Positions 1 to 8,319 of a stretch of DNA of 64,000 nt are shown here, piece by piece. The position numbers and the translations under genes were made by a program. A model generated the notes under the pieces. It was not told the DNA's origin and ran no database searches. It saw only the letters and a list, made by a program, of their open reading frames with translations. Every line of letters begins with the position of its first letter. Positions within the stretch are counted from its first letter, which is position 1. This stretch comes from Bacillota bacterium (GTDB taxonomy: Bacteria; Bacillota; Clostridia; Lachnospirales; Cellulosilyticaceae): NCBI GenBank assembly GCA_023410675.1, contig JAEYPM010000022.1:1-64000 (forward strand), given 5' to 3'.

Positions 1-339
1 TCTAGGTAAAAGGGGTGTCTTAGGTTTTAATTGCATTTTAAAGACATACTTATATACATTTATTGATAATTTCACTGATGTGATTAAAATTGTATATGAG
101 ATTTCTAAATTTAGGACTTTAAAAACACCTGTTTTTGGGGTCTAATCTACTTAATTAATACTAAATAATATATTTACACTATCAACTTAATATAGAGTTG
201 TAAATATTTTATGAATCTATAAAATTTTTCATTTTTAAGTTAATGATATATCTAAAAATACTTTATGTAATACCAAGCCAATGAAACTTTTTTAAGTAAT
301 CACAATACAACTAAGATTTGACAAATATCTTACTCATAA
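1..339. other. AT-rich stretch without a recognisable gene
   Basis: No open frame of convincing length, ribosome-binding site or RNA fold was seen in this left edge. It is very AT-rich with scattered short A/T runs. It lies downstream of the dockerin gene that ends at 402 and beyond that gene's terminator, so it may be the distal spacer before a gene outside the window. Confidence 0.4.
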
Positions 340-384
340 AAATAAAGTCACTAAAGACATACAAATCTTTTAATGACTTTATTT
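340..384 (-). terminator. Terminator of the four-repeat dockerin gene
   Basis: The arms AAATAAAGTCA (340-350) and TGACTTTATTT (374-384) are perfectly complementary, and the inner bases CTAAAGA/TCTTTT extend the pairing. It lies 18 bases past the stop codon of the minus-strand gene ending at 402. Confidence 0.7.
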
Positions 385-401
385 GCTAATCATATTATGT
401 A

Positions 402-2000
402 TTAATCATTGATGTAGCCATCTTCATTTTTATCACGTGGAAATATTTTTACTTGCCCTAATAAATATTTATTAAACCATCCATAATCTAGTGAATTGAA
501 GATCCCATCTCCAGTAAGATCTGCTGCATCATAATCAAATGTTATATTTGATAGATCCTGTCCTAGAATAGCTTTTCTCATAAGTGCATAGTCAAGAGAG
601 TTTAACTGACCATCCCCATTGACATCACCATATTTTTTCCATGATGTCTCTTCTTCTAACAGCTTTGGTACTACTGTTAATTTATATATGTCTTCTGAGT
701 TTGGCACTCGATTAGGGTCTTTTGGAAACACTGCTATTACGTACTTATTACCAGGTATAAATACTTCATTTTCCCCTACTCCACGGTTGTTGGTAACATC
801 TACAATACTATATGTTACATTTTCTCCTTCAAGCACTACCTTAATATTCATTTTTGCTTCTGGTATAAAACCAAAGAAGTCTTCATCATTTTTATAATTT
901 ATTGAACCTACTATGTCTCGATTAAGTGTTATTGGTGCTGCTGCCGCTACTGTATCTGAATAATCGTCACGTGGGGCAACTTCTTGTATCCCTATTTTAT
1001 ATATATCTTCTGAGCTTGGCATTTTATTAGGCACTTTTGAATAGACAACAATTGCATATACATTATCTGGTAACAATACTTCATCTTCGCTTATCACTTT
1101 ATTGTTCGTAACATCTATAATGCTATACGTTACAGTTTTTCCTTCTAGTGACACCTCAATATTCATCTTCCATCTTGGTATAAAGCAAAAATAGTCTTCA
1201 TCACCCATATAGTTTATTGATCCTGTCAGTGGTTGGTTAAATGCCATTCTTACTCCGTGTTCTGCTGTATTACCATAATCATCCAATGGTGCTACTTGTT
1301 CTATCCTTAATTTATAGATATATTCTGAGTTTGGTACTTGATTAGGTATTTTGGGATATACTGCTATTGCATATGTATTACCTGGTAGTAATACTGAATT
1401 TTCGCTTATTGCTTGATTGTTCATAACGTCTACAATGCCATATGTTACTGCTGTGCCTTCAAGGACTACCTTAATATTCATTTTTCCTTCTGGTACAAAA
1501 GCAAAATAGTCTTCATCATTTTTATAGTTTATTGATCCCACTATGTCTTGCTTAAGAGCTATTGGTGTTGCCTCCGTTGCTGCATCTGGATAATCATCAC
1601 GTGGAGCTACTTGATTTATTCCTATTTTATAGGTATCTTCTGGGTTTGGAACGTGCCCAGCATATTTTGAATAAACTACTATTGCATATATATTATCTGG
1701 TAACAATACTTCATTTTCGCTTATTCCACGGTTGTTCGTAACATCTACAATACTATATGTTACATTTTCTCCTTCAAGCGTAACCATGATGTTCATTTTC
1801 CATCGAGGTATAAAACAAAAATAGTCTTCATCATCTTTATAGTTTATTGCTCCTTTCATGGGCTGGTTCAGTGCCATTTTCGCTCCATCTTCTGCTGTAT
1901 TGCCATAATCATCATTTGAAGCGACCTCTGCATGTGCAGCAACACATAGCATTAAAAATGTCATTCCCATTACAAGGCTTTTCTTAAAAAGCTTTATCAT
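402..2000 (-). CDS. Secreted protein with four PPC-like repeats and a C-terminal type I dockerin
   Basis: The signal peptide is about residues 1-24 (hydrophobic, ending AAHA). Four repeats of 105 residues start near 30, 135, 240 and 345. Each opens with DDY and carries an INY..DED(Y/F)F core, as in bacterial pre-peptidase C-terminal (PPC) domains. Repeats 1 and 3 share FCFIPRWKMN, while 2 and 4 share a FIPE/FVPE variant, so the array grew by doubling a two-repeat unit. A type I dockerin follows (about 463-520) with two calcium loops, DVNGDG and DLTGDG. The recognition dipeptide is SL in both halves. The tail DKNEDGYIND is shared with the paralogue at 6438. GAGGTGA precedes the ATG. Dockerins bind cohesins on scaffoldins, but no cohesin gene lies in this window. 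There is no catalytic domain, so a binding or structural role is inferred. Confidence 0.85.
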   Translation of the reverse strand: MIKLFKKSLVMGMTFLMLCVAAHAEVASNDDYGNTAEDGAKMALNQPMKGAINYKDDEDYFCFIPRWKMNIMVTLEGENVTYSIVDVTNNRGISENEVLLPDNIYAIVVYSKYAGHVPNPEDTYKIGINQVAPRDDYPDAATEATPIALKQDIVGSINYKNDEDYFAFVPEGKMNIKVVLEGTAVTYGIVDVMNNQAISENSVLLPGNTYAIAVYPKIPNQVPNSEYIYKLRIEQVAPLDDYGNTAEHGVRMAFNQPLTGSINYMGDEDYFCFIPRWKMNIEVSLEGKTVTYSIIDVTNNKVISEDEVLLPDNVYAIVVYSKVPNKMPSSEDIYKIGIQEVAPRDDYSDTVAAAAPITLNRDIVGSINYKNDEDFFGFIPEAKMNIKVVLEGENVTYSIVDVTNNRGVGENEVFIPGNKYVIAVFPKDPNRVPNSEDIYKLTVVPKLLEEETSWKKYGDVNGDGQLNSLDYALMRKAILGQDLSNITFDYDAADLTGDGIFNSLDYGWFNKYLLGQVKIFPRDKNEDGYIND

Positions 2001-2208
2001 TCTATACTCACCTCTATAAATTAATAAGATACATTTGATTAAAATAACTCAAATTATTTAATCAGATTGGCATAATTAATTTATAGTATATATATGAATA
2101 TATTATGAATATACTGTAAATTCTTTCTATAGATTTCAGCTATACCCTCTCTGCTCACTAAGAAACAACGTTTAAATGGTGAATAAGTGAATCAATGCCA
2201 TTCTTTCT

Positions 2209-2793
2209 TTATATATTTTGTTTAAGCATATTTTCTATTAATACGTCATAATCTCCCTCATACTCAAAAGTACCGCTAATAATTAATGTGGTTATTCCAT
2301 GAACAATACTCCACATATTTAAAATAGTATGATTAATTTTATCTTTATCTTCCGTAAATCCTTTTAGGTAAGTTGTAGCTGCACGACAAAAAATCTCAAA
2401 AGGGTTTCCTTCATCATAAATAAAACACTCTTCTTGAAGTCTAACCTTGACACCACACTCACTAAAAAATATGAATTTAAAAAATTCTTTATTCTGAACA
2501 AAAAATGTAACATAGGCTTTCCCTATGTGTGTCATATCTACTTGCTCATTCCTTTTAGCTTTTACTGCTTCACTTAAGCATTGGCTAAAACTTTGTAACA
2601 CCCTATTTGATATGACCTCCATTAGCTCCTCTTTATTTTTAAAATGTTTATACGGAGCCGCATGACTCACTTGGCACATAGCTGCTACTTTTCTTAGTGA
2701 GAAATTTTTTACTCCTTCATTATTTATTAATAGAAGTCCTTTTTTTATCATTTCTTCCCTTAAGGCTCCATGATGATAATTTGTTTTTTCCAT
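2209..2793 (-). CDS. TetR/AcrR family transcriptional regulator
   Basis: This 194-residue protein has an N-terminal TetR helix-turn-helix (about 10-57): G-x-NFSLRKVAAMCQVS followed by APYKHFKNKEEL, the recognition helix and the typical Y-x-HF-x-x-KEEL end. The C-terminal half is the variable ligand and dimer domain, rich in aromatic residues. It is transcribed away from two flavodoxin-fold genes, and a dyad over their promoter (2854-2889) is a likely operator. By analogy with divergent TetR/oxidoreductase pairs, it probably represses these genes until a small electrophile or quinone binds. The ligand cannot be read from sequence. Confidence 0.85.
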   Translation of the reverse strand: MEKTNYHHGALREEMIKKGLLLINNEGVKNFSLRKVAAMCQVSHAAPYKHFKNKEELMEVISNRVLQSFSQCLSEAVKAKRNEQVDMTHIGKAYVTFFVQNKEFFKFIFFSECGVKVRLQEECFIYDEGNPFEIFCRAATTYLKGFTEDKDKINHTILNMWSIVHGITTLIISGTFEYEGDYDVLIENMLKQNI

Positions 2794-2845
2794 ATTATCT
2801 TATTACCTTTCTTTTGGCTTTCATAATAAATCATACCAAGCAAAG

Positions 2846-2889
2846 TTGACATTGTAAACATTTAATGTTATGATGAAACAAAAGTTTAC
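2846..2889 (+). promoter_or_regulatory. Sigma-A promoter of the flavodoxin genes with candidate TetR operator
   Basis: TTGACA (2846-2851), a 17-base spacer and TATGAT (2869-2874) form a near-consensus promoter ending about 38 bases before the ATG at 2913. GTAAAC (2854-2859) and GTTTAC (2884-2889) form an inverted pair around the -10 region. It sits in the divergent gap next to the TetR gene, which makes it the obvious operator candidate; binding is inferred. Confidence 0.6.
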
Positions 2890-2912
2890 ACCGTTAACTT
2901 AAGGAGGGATGA

Positions 2913-3503
2913 ATGGTGAAATCCACTATAGTCTATGATATTTCTTACGAAACTCCATTTGAACACCAAGTCAATCAAATGCTTCTAGATCATTTGTCTC
3001 ACGTTAATCATTTATCTTGGTATTCTGTGCATAAAGATAAAGTGAAACCATGTCTAGGGTGTTTTAACTGCTTTATCCGAACGCCAGGTGAATGCATCAT
3101 CAGAAAACCTTTTGAAAACATAAATAAAGATATTGCATCTAGTGATACTTTGATATATGTTACACCACTTATCTATGGATGTTATAGTCCTGCAATCAAG
3201 AGTGTCTTAGATCATTCTATTGCAAATCTTCATCCATTTTTTAAAGTATACAAAGGTCAAATTCATCATAAAATGCGTTATTCCAAATTACCTAATCTAA
3301 TCATTCTTGCATATCGTTCTATGATTTCTCCAAAAGAGAAAGAAATTTTTATGGCTCTTACAAAAGCAAATGCTACCAACTATAATATTAACACGCCAAA
3401 AGTATACTTTTTAGAAAAAATTCAAGATCTAATGCCTATTCTTTCCAAATTAAAAAATCAGCTCTTACAAAATAGCTCTGAAAGTACACCTAATATAAAT
3501 TGA
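2913..3503 (+). CDS. Flavodoxin-fold NAD(P)H-dependent oxidoreductase
   Basis: This 196-residue protein resembles FMN-dependent flavodoxin-like reductases and iron-sulfur flavoproteins. The segment CLGCFNCFIRTPGECIIR (about 47-64) matches the conserved CxGCxxC...PG.C loop of the family. It is followed by a hydrophobic strand and YVTPLIYGCYSP, the usual flavin-binding loop. The first beta strand (STIVYDIS) lacks the usual GSPR motif, so flavin phosphate binding may differ. AAGGAGG at 2901-2907 fixes the ATG. It is the first gene after the TetR-linked promoter and probably shares a transcript with the flavodoxin-like gene about 85 bases downstream. The substrate is unknown. Confidence 0.7.
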   Translation: MVKSTIVYDISYETPFEHQVNQMLLDHLSHVNHLSWYSVHKDKVKPCLGCFNCFIRTPGECIIRKPFENINKDIASSDTLIYVTPLIYGCYSPAIKSVLDHSIANLHPFFKVYKGQIHHKMRYSKLPNLIILAYRSMISPKEKEIFMALTKANATNYNINTPKVYFLEKIQDLMPILSKLKNQLLQNSSESTPNIN

Positions 3504-3587
3504 TGTATAATATGGCCATTTCTATAGTGAGCTTACACTGGAGGGATGAACGTTCAAAATGCAAATTCTACAAGGAGTAGTGATAAA

Positions 3588-4268
3588 ATGAGACAAATAT
3601 GCCTAATTAATGGAAGTCCTAAATCAAATGAAGGGGCCTCCTACAATATCCTCAATTATATCTTAAGAAAACTAGAAACTACCTATGATCAAAAAAATAT
3701 CATTCATGCCTATCAACTACTTAATAGCCCAAATTCAAATAAAGAAGATTTATTTATACAAATCTTATCCAGTCATATTATAGTGGTTGTTTTCCCACTT
3801 TATGTTGACTGTCTTCCTTCCCATCTATTAGAAATGCTTGCAAATCTTCATACTTACAAACAGAACTATAAAATATCCTCCAATGAACCTTGCTATTTTT
3901 ATGGCGTTGTTAACTGTGGCTTTCTAGAAGGGGAGCATAATATTCACGCACTTAAGATTTTAGAACATTACGCTACTCAGGCAGGTTTTAAGTGGCATGG
4001 TGGCTTAGGCCTCGGCGGATGTGGCAGTGGAATGCCAGAGCTAGCCAAAGGAAATTTACCTCAAAGTTCTCCAATAGGACATGCTCTATATACACTAATT
4101 GATAGTCTCCTACATATAAAAGCACTTCCTAATAAAGATTCTATTATATTAGCATCTTATCCCTATCCGAAATGGCTTTTTATTTTAGCGTGTGATCTGT
4201 TCTGGATTATGGGTGCTAAGAAAAATAAAGTTACTTACAGAATTCTTTTTAAAAAACCGTACTTATGA
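3588..4268 (+). CDS. Flavodoxin-like NAD(P)H reductase family protein
   Basis: From the preferred ATG the protein begins MRQICLINGSPKSNEGAS, the beta-strand and phosphate-binding loop of NADPH-dependent FMN reductases. A second loop (VVFPLYVDCLPSHLLEML) matches the flavin isoalloxazine contact region. This start has AAGGAG ten bases upstream. An in-frame ATG at 3546 would add 14 residues, but its GGAGG abuts the codon with no spacing. The C-terminal part has a hydrophobic stretch (WLFILACDLFWIMG) that could be a membrane contact. It follows the other flavodoxin-fold gene in the same direction and is probably co-regulated by the TetR protein. It converges on the radical SAM gene, with 8 bases between the stops. 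Confidence 0.7.
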   Translation: MRQICLINGSPKSNEGASYNILNYILRKLETTYDQKNIIHAYQLLNSPNSNKEDLFIQILSSHIIVVVFPLYVDCLPSHLLEMLANLHTYKQNYKISSNEPCYFYGVVNCGFLEGEHNIHALKILEHYATQAGFKWHGGLGLGGCGSGMPELAKGNLPQSSPIGHALYTLIDSLLHIKALPNKDSIILASYPYPKWLFILACDLFWIMGAKKNKVTYRILFKKPYL

Positions 4269-4276
4269 TAGCTTCG

Positions 4277-5395
4277 TTATAACTCCTTTGTTCTATCTTC
4301 AAAGGCAGAAATAGCTGAGTAAAGCTTATTATAGTGTTTATTGATAAAAGCTTCATTTTTTGCCTTATATAGCCTACTTGCAAGTTCATCTGCTATCCTA
4401 ATAATCATTTGCTCATGCATGCACAAAACAGGGGATACTTTGTTGATATCTCCTGTTGCCTGTTTATTAATGCATGAACAATTATGAATACATCTATCTC
4501 TGATGACACACTGAGTACATGCCTCTTCCTTAGGCTCTTTGTCCTTCAAATAAGAAATATCTCTACTAATACCAACACTTGTATTTCCCATAAGTAAAAT
4601 AGGATCATTGATGAACTGCGTACAGGGATAAATATTTCCATCAGGTGCTATTGAGACTTGATTTTTGCCAAGAATGCACCTTGTTGCTTTAAACCTTTGA
4701 TTATCAATATATGAAGCCATTTTAGTTTCAAAGGGCTCTAGATAAAATTTGTGGTTTTCTATGCTCTTTTGGTAGTACAAGGTACTGAGTCTATTATACT
4801 GATTCTCTAAGCCCTTCATGGACTTTTCATCCCATTTTGCTCCATAATCAAAAGAAACCAATAAATCTCTAAATCCTTTGTTAAAAAGATGGACGATGCC
4901 CTTGTATAAAGAACCTACCGTATTTGGTGTTATGACTAAAATAACTGATGCATATGGCTGATGCTTTAAAAGCACCTCACAGTTATCATCCACCTTATCA
5001 AAGCTACCATTGCCCCCAGCATCCATTCTATTGGTGTTGTGTGCCTCCTTAATTCCATCATGACTTATAGCAATGCTTATTTTCTTTTCTTTTGCATAGA
5101 AAACAAATGGTTCATCTAATAAAATGCCATTTGTAGTAAGGTTATATTTAAATATGATCTCCTTTTTCTCAGCTATTTGCTCACAATAAGCAACTATTTC
5201 CTTTATAAGTTCTTTTTTTATGAGCGGTTCTCCACCAAAAAAAGAAATACCCATCTGATCTTTAGAAGACAAAACGCCCATGTCTATAGCTTGTTTTGCT
5301 ATATCTAGTGTCATATCAGTTGGATATTTTTTATCAACATAACAATATTTACAGGCTAAATTGCACCTATTTGTAAGATGAAGTGTTATATTCAT
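4277..5395 (-). CDS. Radical SAM/SPASM peptide-modifying enzyme
   Basis: The radical SAM 4Fe-4S motif is CNLACKYC (Cys11, 15, 18), followed by FFGGEP, the SAM-amine contact. The C-terminal third is a SPASM domain: a Cys at RC, GNIYPC, then CTQC, a further C, C and C within RDRCIHNCSC, and a late LC. That is enough to ligate two auxiliary clusters. The length (372) is usual for anaerobic sulfatase-maturase and peptide-maturase relatives. Such enzymes modify residues in ribosomal peptides or proteins. It starts 17 bases after the stop of the 284-residue gene upstream, with AAGGGG as ribosome-binding site, so that protein is the most likely substrate. The chemistry (thioether, C-C bond or epimerisation) cannot be told. 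Confidence 0.85.
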   Translation of the reverse strand: MNITLHLTNRCNLACKYCYVDKKYPTDMTLDIAKQAIDMGVLSSKDQMGISFFGGEPLIKKELIKEIVAYCEQIAEKKEIIFKYNLTTNGILLDEPFVFYAKEKKISIAISHDGIKEAHNTNRMDAGGNGSFDKVDDNCEVLLKHQPYASVILVITPNTVGSLYKGIVHLFNKGFRDLLVSFDYGAKWDEKSMKGLENQYNRLSTLYYQKSIENHKFYLEPFETKMASYIDNQRFKATRCILGKNQVSIAPDGNIYPCTQFINDPILLMGNTSVGISRDISYLKDKEPKEEACTQCVIRDRCIHNCSCINKQATGDINKVSPVLCMHEQMIIRIADELASRLYKAKNEAFINKHYNKLYSAISAFEDRTKEL

Positions 5396-5411
5396 CAGAC
5401 TATCCCCTTAG

Positions 5412-6266
5412 TTATTTAATAATGCCTTTTTCTCTAAGTTCATCAAAAAATTTATCAAGCGCAGCTTCAAGAACCTTTTGAGATGTATTTTCTACAGTTC
5501 CTACTCCCTCAGAAGTCTCTTCTTCCACAAAAGCCTTAGGAAAGTCAGCACGAATTTTAAATATTTTAATATTCTTATCTGGATATTTTTGTGCTAATGC
5601 ATTATTAACGGCATCTGTTATATCATATACACTCATAAGTTCTTCAGAGTTTAGATTCTTTTTCCCTAAGTCAAATGTAGGATTAATAAATTCTATACCT
5701 ACCTTTTTATCTGGGTCATAGCCATCTATTTTGAAAGATAATGCTTTATTTAATTTCTTAACATCTTGCTTTGGAGCAATATTTTTTATATGTTCAATAT
5801 ATTCCTTTTGATCTATCTCAGTCAATTTAATAGGTTCCGTCTCTCTCACTAAATTAAGTCCTACTTCTTTAGCCTTTTGATCAATAATCTTCCACGCTTC
5901 TTCTTCTGATAGGCGATAAAACTGAGGCATGGCGATAGGGGTTAGCATCAATGTGCCATCCTCAATCATTCTCCTCTCGGATCTTAACTGCATTGCTTCT
6001 TCAGATGAATCAAAGGTTACCACATTTTGCTGCGTGATAACTGTTTGACCTTGAAAGGCTATTTGGTCTTGCACATTCATTTGCTGTGTTTGTGCTTGTG
6101 CACAGCCACTTAATGCCATCACAGCTGTCGCAGCCATAAGGGACGTCTTGGCCATTTTATGATTCCACTTATGACATACCTCGTTTACTAAAGAATCATT
6201 TTCCTTAGTCTCACTTTGCATAGGATATTTGGGTGCTTTATAATGCGTTAATGGTTTTATTTCCAT
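5412..6266 (-). CDS. Putative radical SAM substrate: leader-bearing lipobox protein of unknown function
   Basis: I do not recognise this 284-residue protein. It starts with about 38 polar residues (KPLTHYKAPKYP near 4-15, CHKW near 31-34). A short hydrophobic segment follows (about 41-52), ending in a lipobox-like LSGC with Cys55. A signal that far inside the protein is unusual for a lipoprotein; the front part looks like a maturation leader. Residues 60-284 are soluble, charged and predicted helical/mixed, with one Met/Gln-rich stretch near 56-75. GGAGGG sits just upstream. It is co-transcribed with the SPASM enzyme 17 bases downstream. Inference: it is exported or membrane-anchored after radical SAM modification. 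Alternatively it is a partner rather than a substrate. Confidence 0.55.
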   Translation of the reverse strand: MEIKPLTHYKAPKYPMQSETKENDSLVNEVCHKWNHKMAKTSLMAATAVMALSGCAQAQTQQMNVQDQIAFQGQTVITQQNVVTFDSSEEAMQLRSERRMIEDGTLMLTPIAMPQFYRLSEEEAWKIIDQKAKEVGLNLVRETEPIKLTEIDQKEYIEHIKNIAPKQDVKKLNKALSFKIDGYDPDKKVGIEFINPTFDLGKKNLNSEELMSVYDITDAVNNALAQKYPDKNIKIFKIRADFPKAFVEEETSEGVGTVENTSQKVLEAALDKFFDELREKGIIK

Positions 6267-6437
6267 ATATTTTCCCTCCTTTGAAGCGTCTTTCTCATCT
6301 AAATTACGCTTATTTTCATGATTTATTCGTACTATAATTATTTCAGATTATTTTACAAATTGCAATGTTAAAAATTTACTAAAATATCAGAAAATTATAG
6401 TAAAAAAATGATGATTTTGATTTAATTAATGGATTAA

Positions 6438-7139
6438 TTAATCATTTATATAGCCATCTTCATTTTTATCATGTGGAAATATTACTACTTGGCCTAATAA
6501 ATATTTATTAAACCATGCAAAATCTATAGCATTAAATGAGCCATCTCCATTAAGATCTGCTGCATTATAATCAAATGTCCTATTGGATAGGTTTTGTCCT
6601 AACATAACTTTCCTCATAAGGGCAAAGTCTATAGCATTTAACACTCCATCATCATTGACATCACCATACTTTTCCCATGCTGTTTCTTCATTTATCGGTT
6701 TTGAAACTACTTTTAATTGGTATCCCTCTTGTGTGTTTGGTAATGTATTAGGTTCTTTTGAGCACACTTCTATTACATACCTATTATCTGGTAATAATAC
6801 TTCATTTTCATCTATCTCTCTCGCGTTAGAAATATCCACAAAATGATATGTTATATTTCCTTCAATAAGTACCTCTGTATACACATCCATAATATAACAC
6901 TTTACATTTCCTTCAATAAGTATCGCAATATTCATTTTCTCTTCAGGTATAAAACCAAAATAGTCTTTATCACCTATATAGTTTATTTCTCCTACTATAT
7001 CTTCGCCAAATACTATTTGTACTGCTTCTCCTGCTGAATTTGGATAATCATCATTTGGAATTGCATCTGCCTGAACAACAAAACATAACATGAACAACAT
7101 CATTATTGTAGCAAGACCTTTTTTACAAAGTTTTATCAT
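6438..7139 (-). CDS. Secreted protein with one PPC-like domain and a type I dockerin
   Basis: This is a short paralogue of the gene at 402-2000. It has a signal peptide (about 1-25), one PPC-like domain opening NDDYPN with INYIGDKDYFGF, then a dockerin with DVNDDG and DLNGDG loops and the same DKNEDGYIND tail. The recognition dipeptide is AI in both halves instead of SL. The domain contains a tandem duplication: EVLIEGN-type segments repeat 17 residues apart (DNA copies near 6855 and 6906). I start at the second ATG (7139) because AGGTGGGG lies six bases before it; the ATG at 7154 overlaps that ribosome-binding site. It may bind a scaffoldin cohesin outside the window. Confidence 0.8.
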   Translation of the reverse strand: MIKLCKKGLATIMMLFMLCFVVQADAIPNDDYPNSAGEAVQIVFGEDIVGEINYIGDKDYFGFIPEEKMNIAILIEGNVKCYIMDVYTEVLIEGNITYHFVDISNAREIDENEVLLPDNRYVIEVCSKEPNTLPNTQEGYQLKVVSKPINEETAWEKYGDVNDDGVLNAIDFALMRKVMLGQNLSNRTFDYNAADLNGDGSFNAIDFAWFNKYLLGQVVIFPHDKNEDGYIND

Positions 7140-7275
7140 TATACCCCACCTCATAAAGTAATAAAAATACTTGTTATTTATAAACTTTATTGCTTTGGTA
7201 AATATTTCATTGTAAAAATATGGATGAACAAAATGTTAGTATGTGGCATTCACACTATTTAGCAAGTTCTGAACT

Positions 7276-7995
7276 TCAAAGAAGGTTCTCTTCTGTGTCA
7301 ATAACGATTGCACAATTACGGTTAATATGTTTTAAAATAAAGATCATGTCTTCTTTAGGAATAGCTATACATCCTTGTGTTGGTTTGCCTATAGGACAAT
7401 GAAGAAAAAATGCAGATCCTAATCCTTTTATACACTCCACATTATAATCAATAGCAATACAGTATCCATAGGCTTTCTTGCTGTCTATAAGATGTTCAGC
7501 TGATGACCAATCTGGTTGTATAACTTTTGTACTAACAAACTGGTTATAATATTTTGACTGCACATCATCTACCCAGTAATGTGAATCATCAACCTTTGTA
7601 TAGGGTAAGCTTGTTCCAGGATTGTCATTAATGCCAAAAGCCAATGATAAATCAAATATGCCTCTAGGTGTTTTTGAATGTCCCTCCCTTGCTTCTCCAA
7701 CGCCTTGCTCTCCTACATGTCCCGTTGTAGATAATATTTCTTCCCATTCTCCATGTATGTTCATAGCATGCATTGTCACTGTAGCTTTACTTCCATTTGC
7801 AGATACTATGATTAATTGTGAATAATTATTGATTCCATTAACTACGGTATCTGCTTTAATATCAAGTGTTTGACTTGTATAAGTAATTTTATTAATATCT
7901 ATGCGTTTACTTTTTTGTAGATTAGCTAATTGTTCTTTGGACATCATTCCGACAGCTAGCAAAACAGCTGTGCCTAACACAAGTGATTTTATCAT
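7276..7995 (-). CDS. L,D-transpeptidase (YkuD fold) family protein
   Basis: This 239-residue protein has an N-terminal membrane or signal segment (about 3-18). Its C-terminal domain carries the catalytic motif FLHC followed by PTQGCIAIP: the His and the Cys of GCI are the L,D-transpeptidase catalytic pair. TPRGIFDL upstream is also typical of the fold. Such enzymes crosslink peptidoglycan stem peptides 3-3 or attach proteins, acting outside the membrane. The subset with this HCP...GCIAIP form is often annotated simply as L,D-transpeptidase family, and some members act on other substrates. It appears to be transcribed alone. Confidence 0.8.
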   Translation of the reverse strand: MIKSLVLGTAVLLAVGMMSKEQLANLQKSKRIDINKITYTSQTLDIKADTVVNGINNYSQLIIVSANGSKATVTMHAMNIHGEWEEILSTTGHVGEQGVGEAREGHSKTPRGIFDLSLAFGINDNPGTSLPYTKVDDSHYWVDDVQSKYYNQFVSTKVIQPDWSSAEHLIDSKKAYGYCIAIDYNVECIKGLGSAFFLHCPIGKPTQGCIAIPKEDMIFILKHINRNCAIVIDTEENLL

Positions 7996-8319
7996 ATAAA
8001 TTTCTTCCTCTTATGTATCACAATTTTATATAGCTATACGATCTATAAACATCATTATTAATAGTATAATTTACTTGATATTAATAATCAATATATTTAA
8101 AATACACTGCATTTTTGTGTCTTTTATTTAATAAAACTCTCATTAGACATAAAAAATTACGATGTATTTACATAGTATAACAGAAAGTTCACAATGAATT
8201 TAGAAAGTATAACTGAGAATTCCTAATGTGAATTCTATAATCATAGACATAAAATAAATTTACTCTTATAATGAAAGTTATAATGAATAAAGTCTAAAAA
8301 TAGGAGCGTTAATAATCTT
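7996..8319. other. Divergent intergenic region
   Basis: This AT-rich gap lies between divergently transcribed genes and must hold both promoters. Two GAATTC hexamers occur about 15 bases apart near 8217-8240, but no convincing operator or RNA structure was seen. An AGGAG near 8302-8306 is rather far (about 13 bases) from the ATG at 8320. Confidence 0.3.

Noticed and set aside
7220..7402. 60-residue plus-strand frame over the end of the L,D-transpeptidase
   Set aside because: Antisense to a recognised domain and without a ribosome-binding site.
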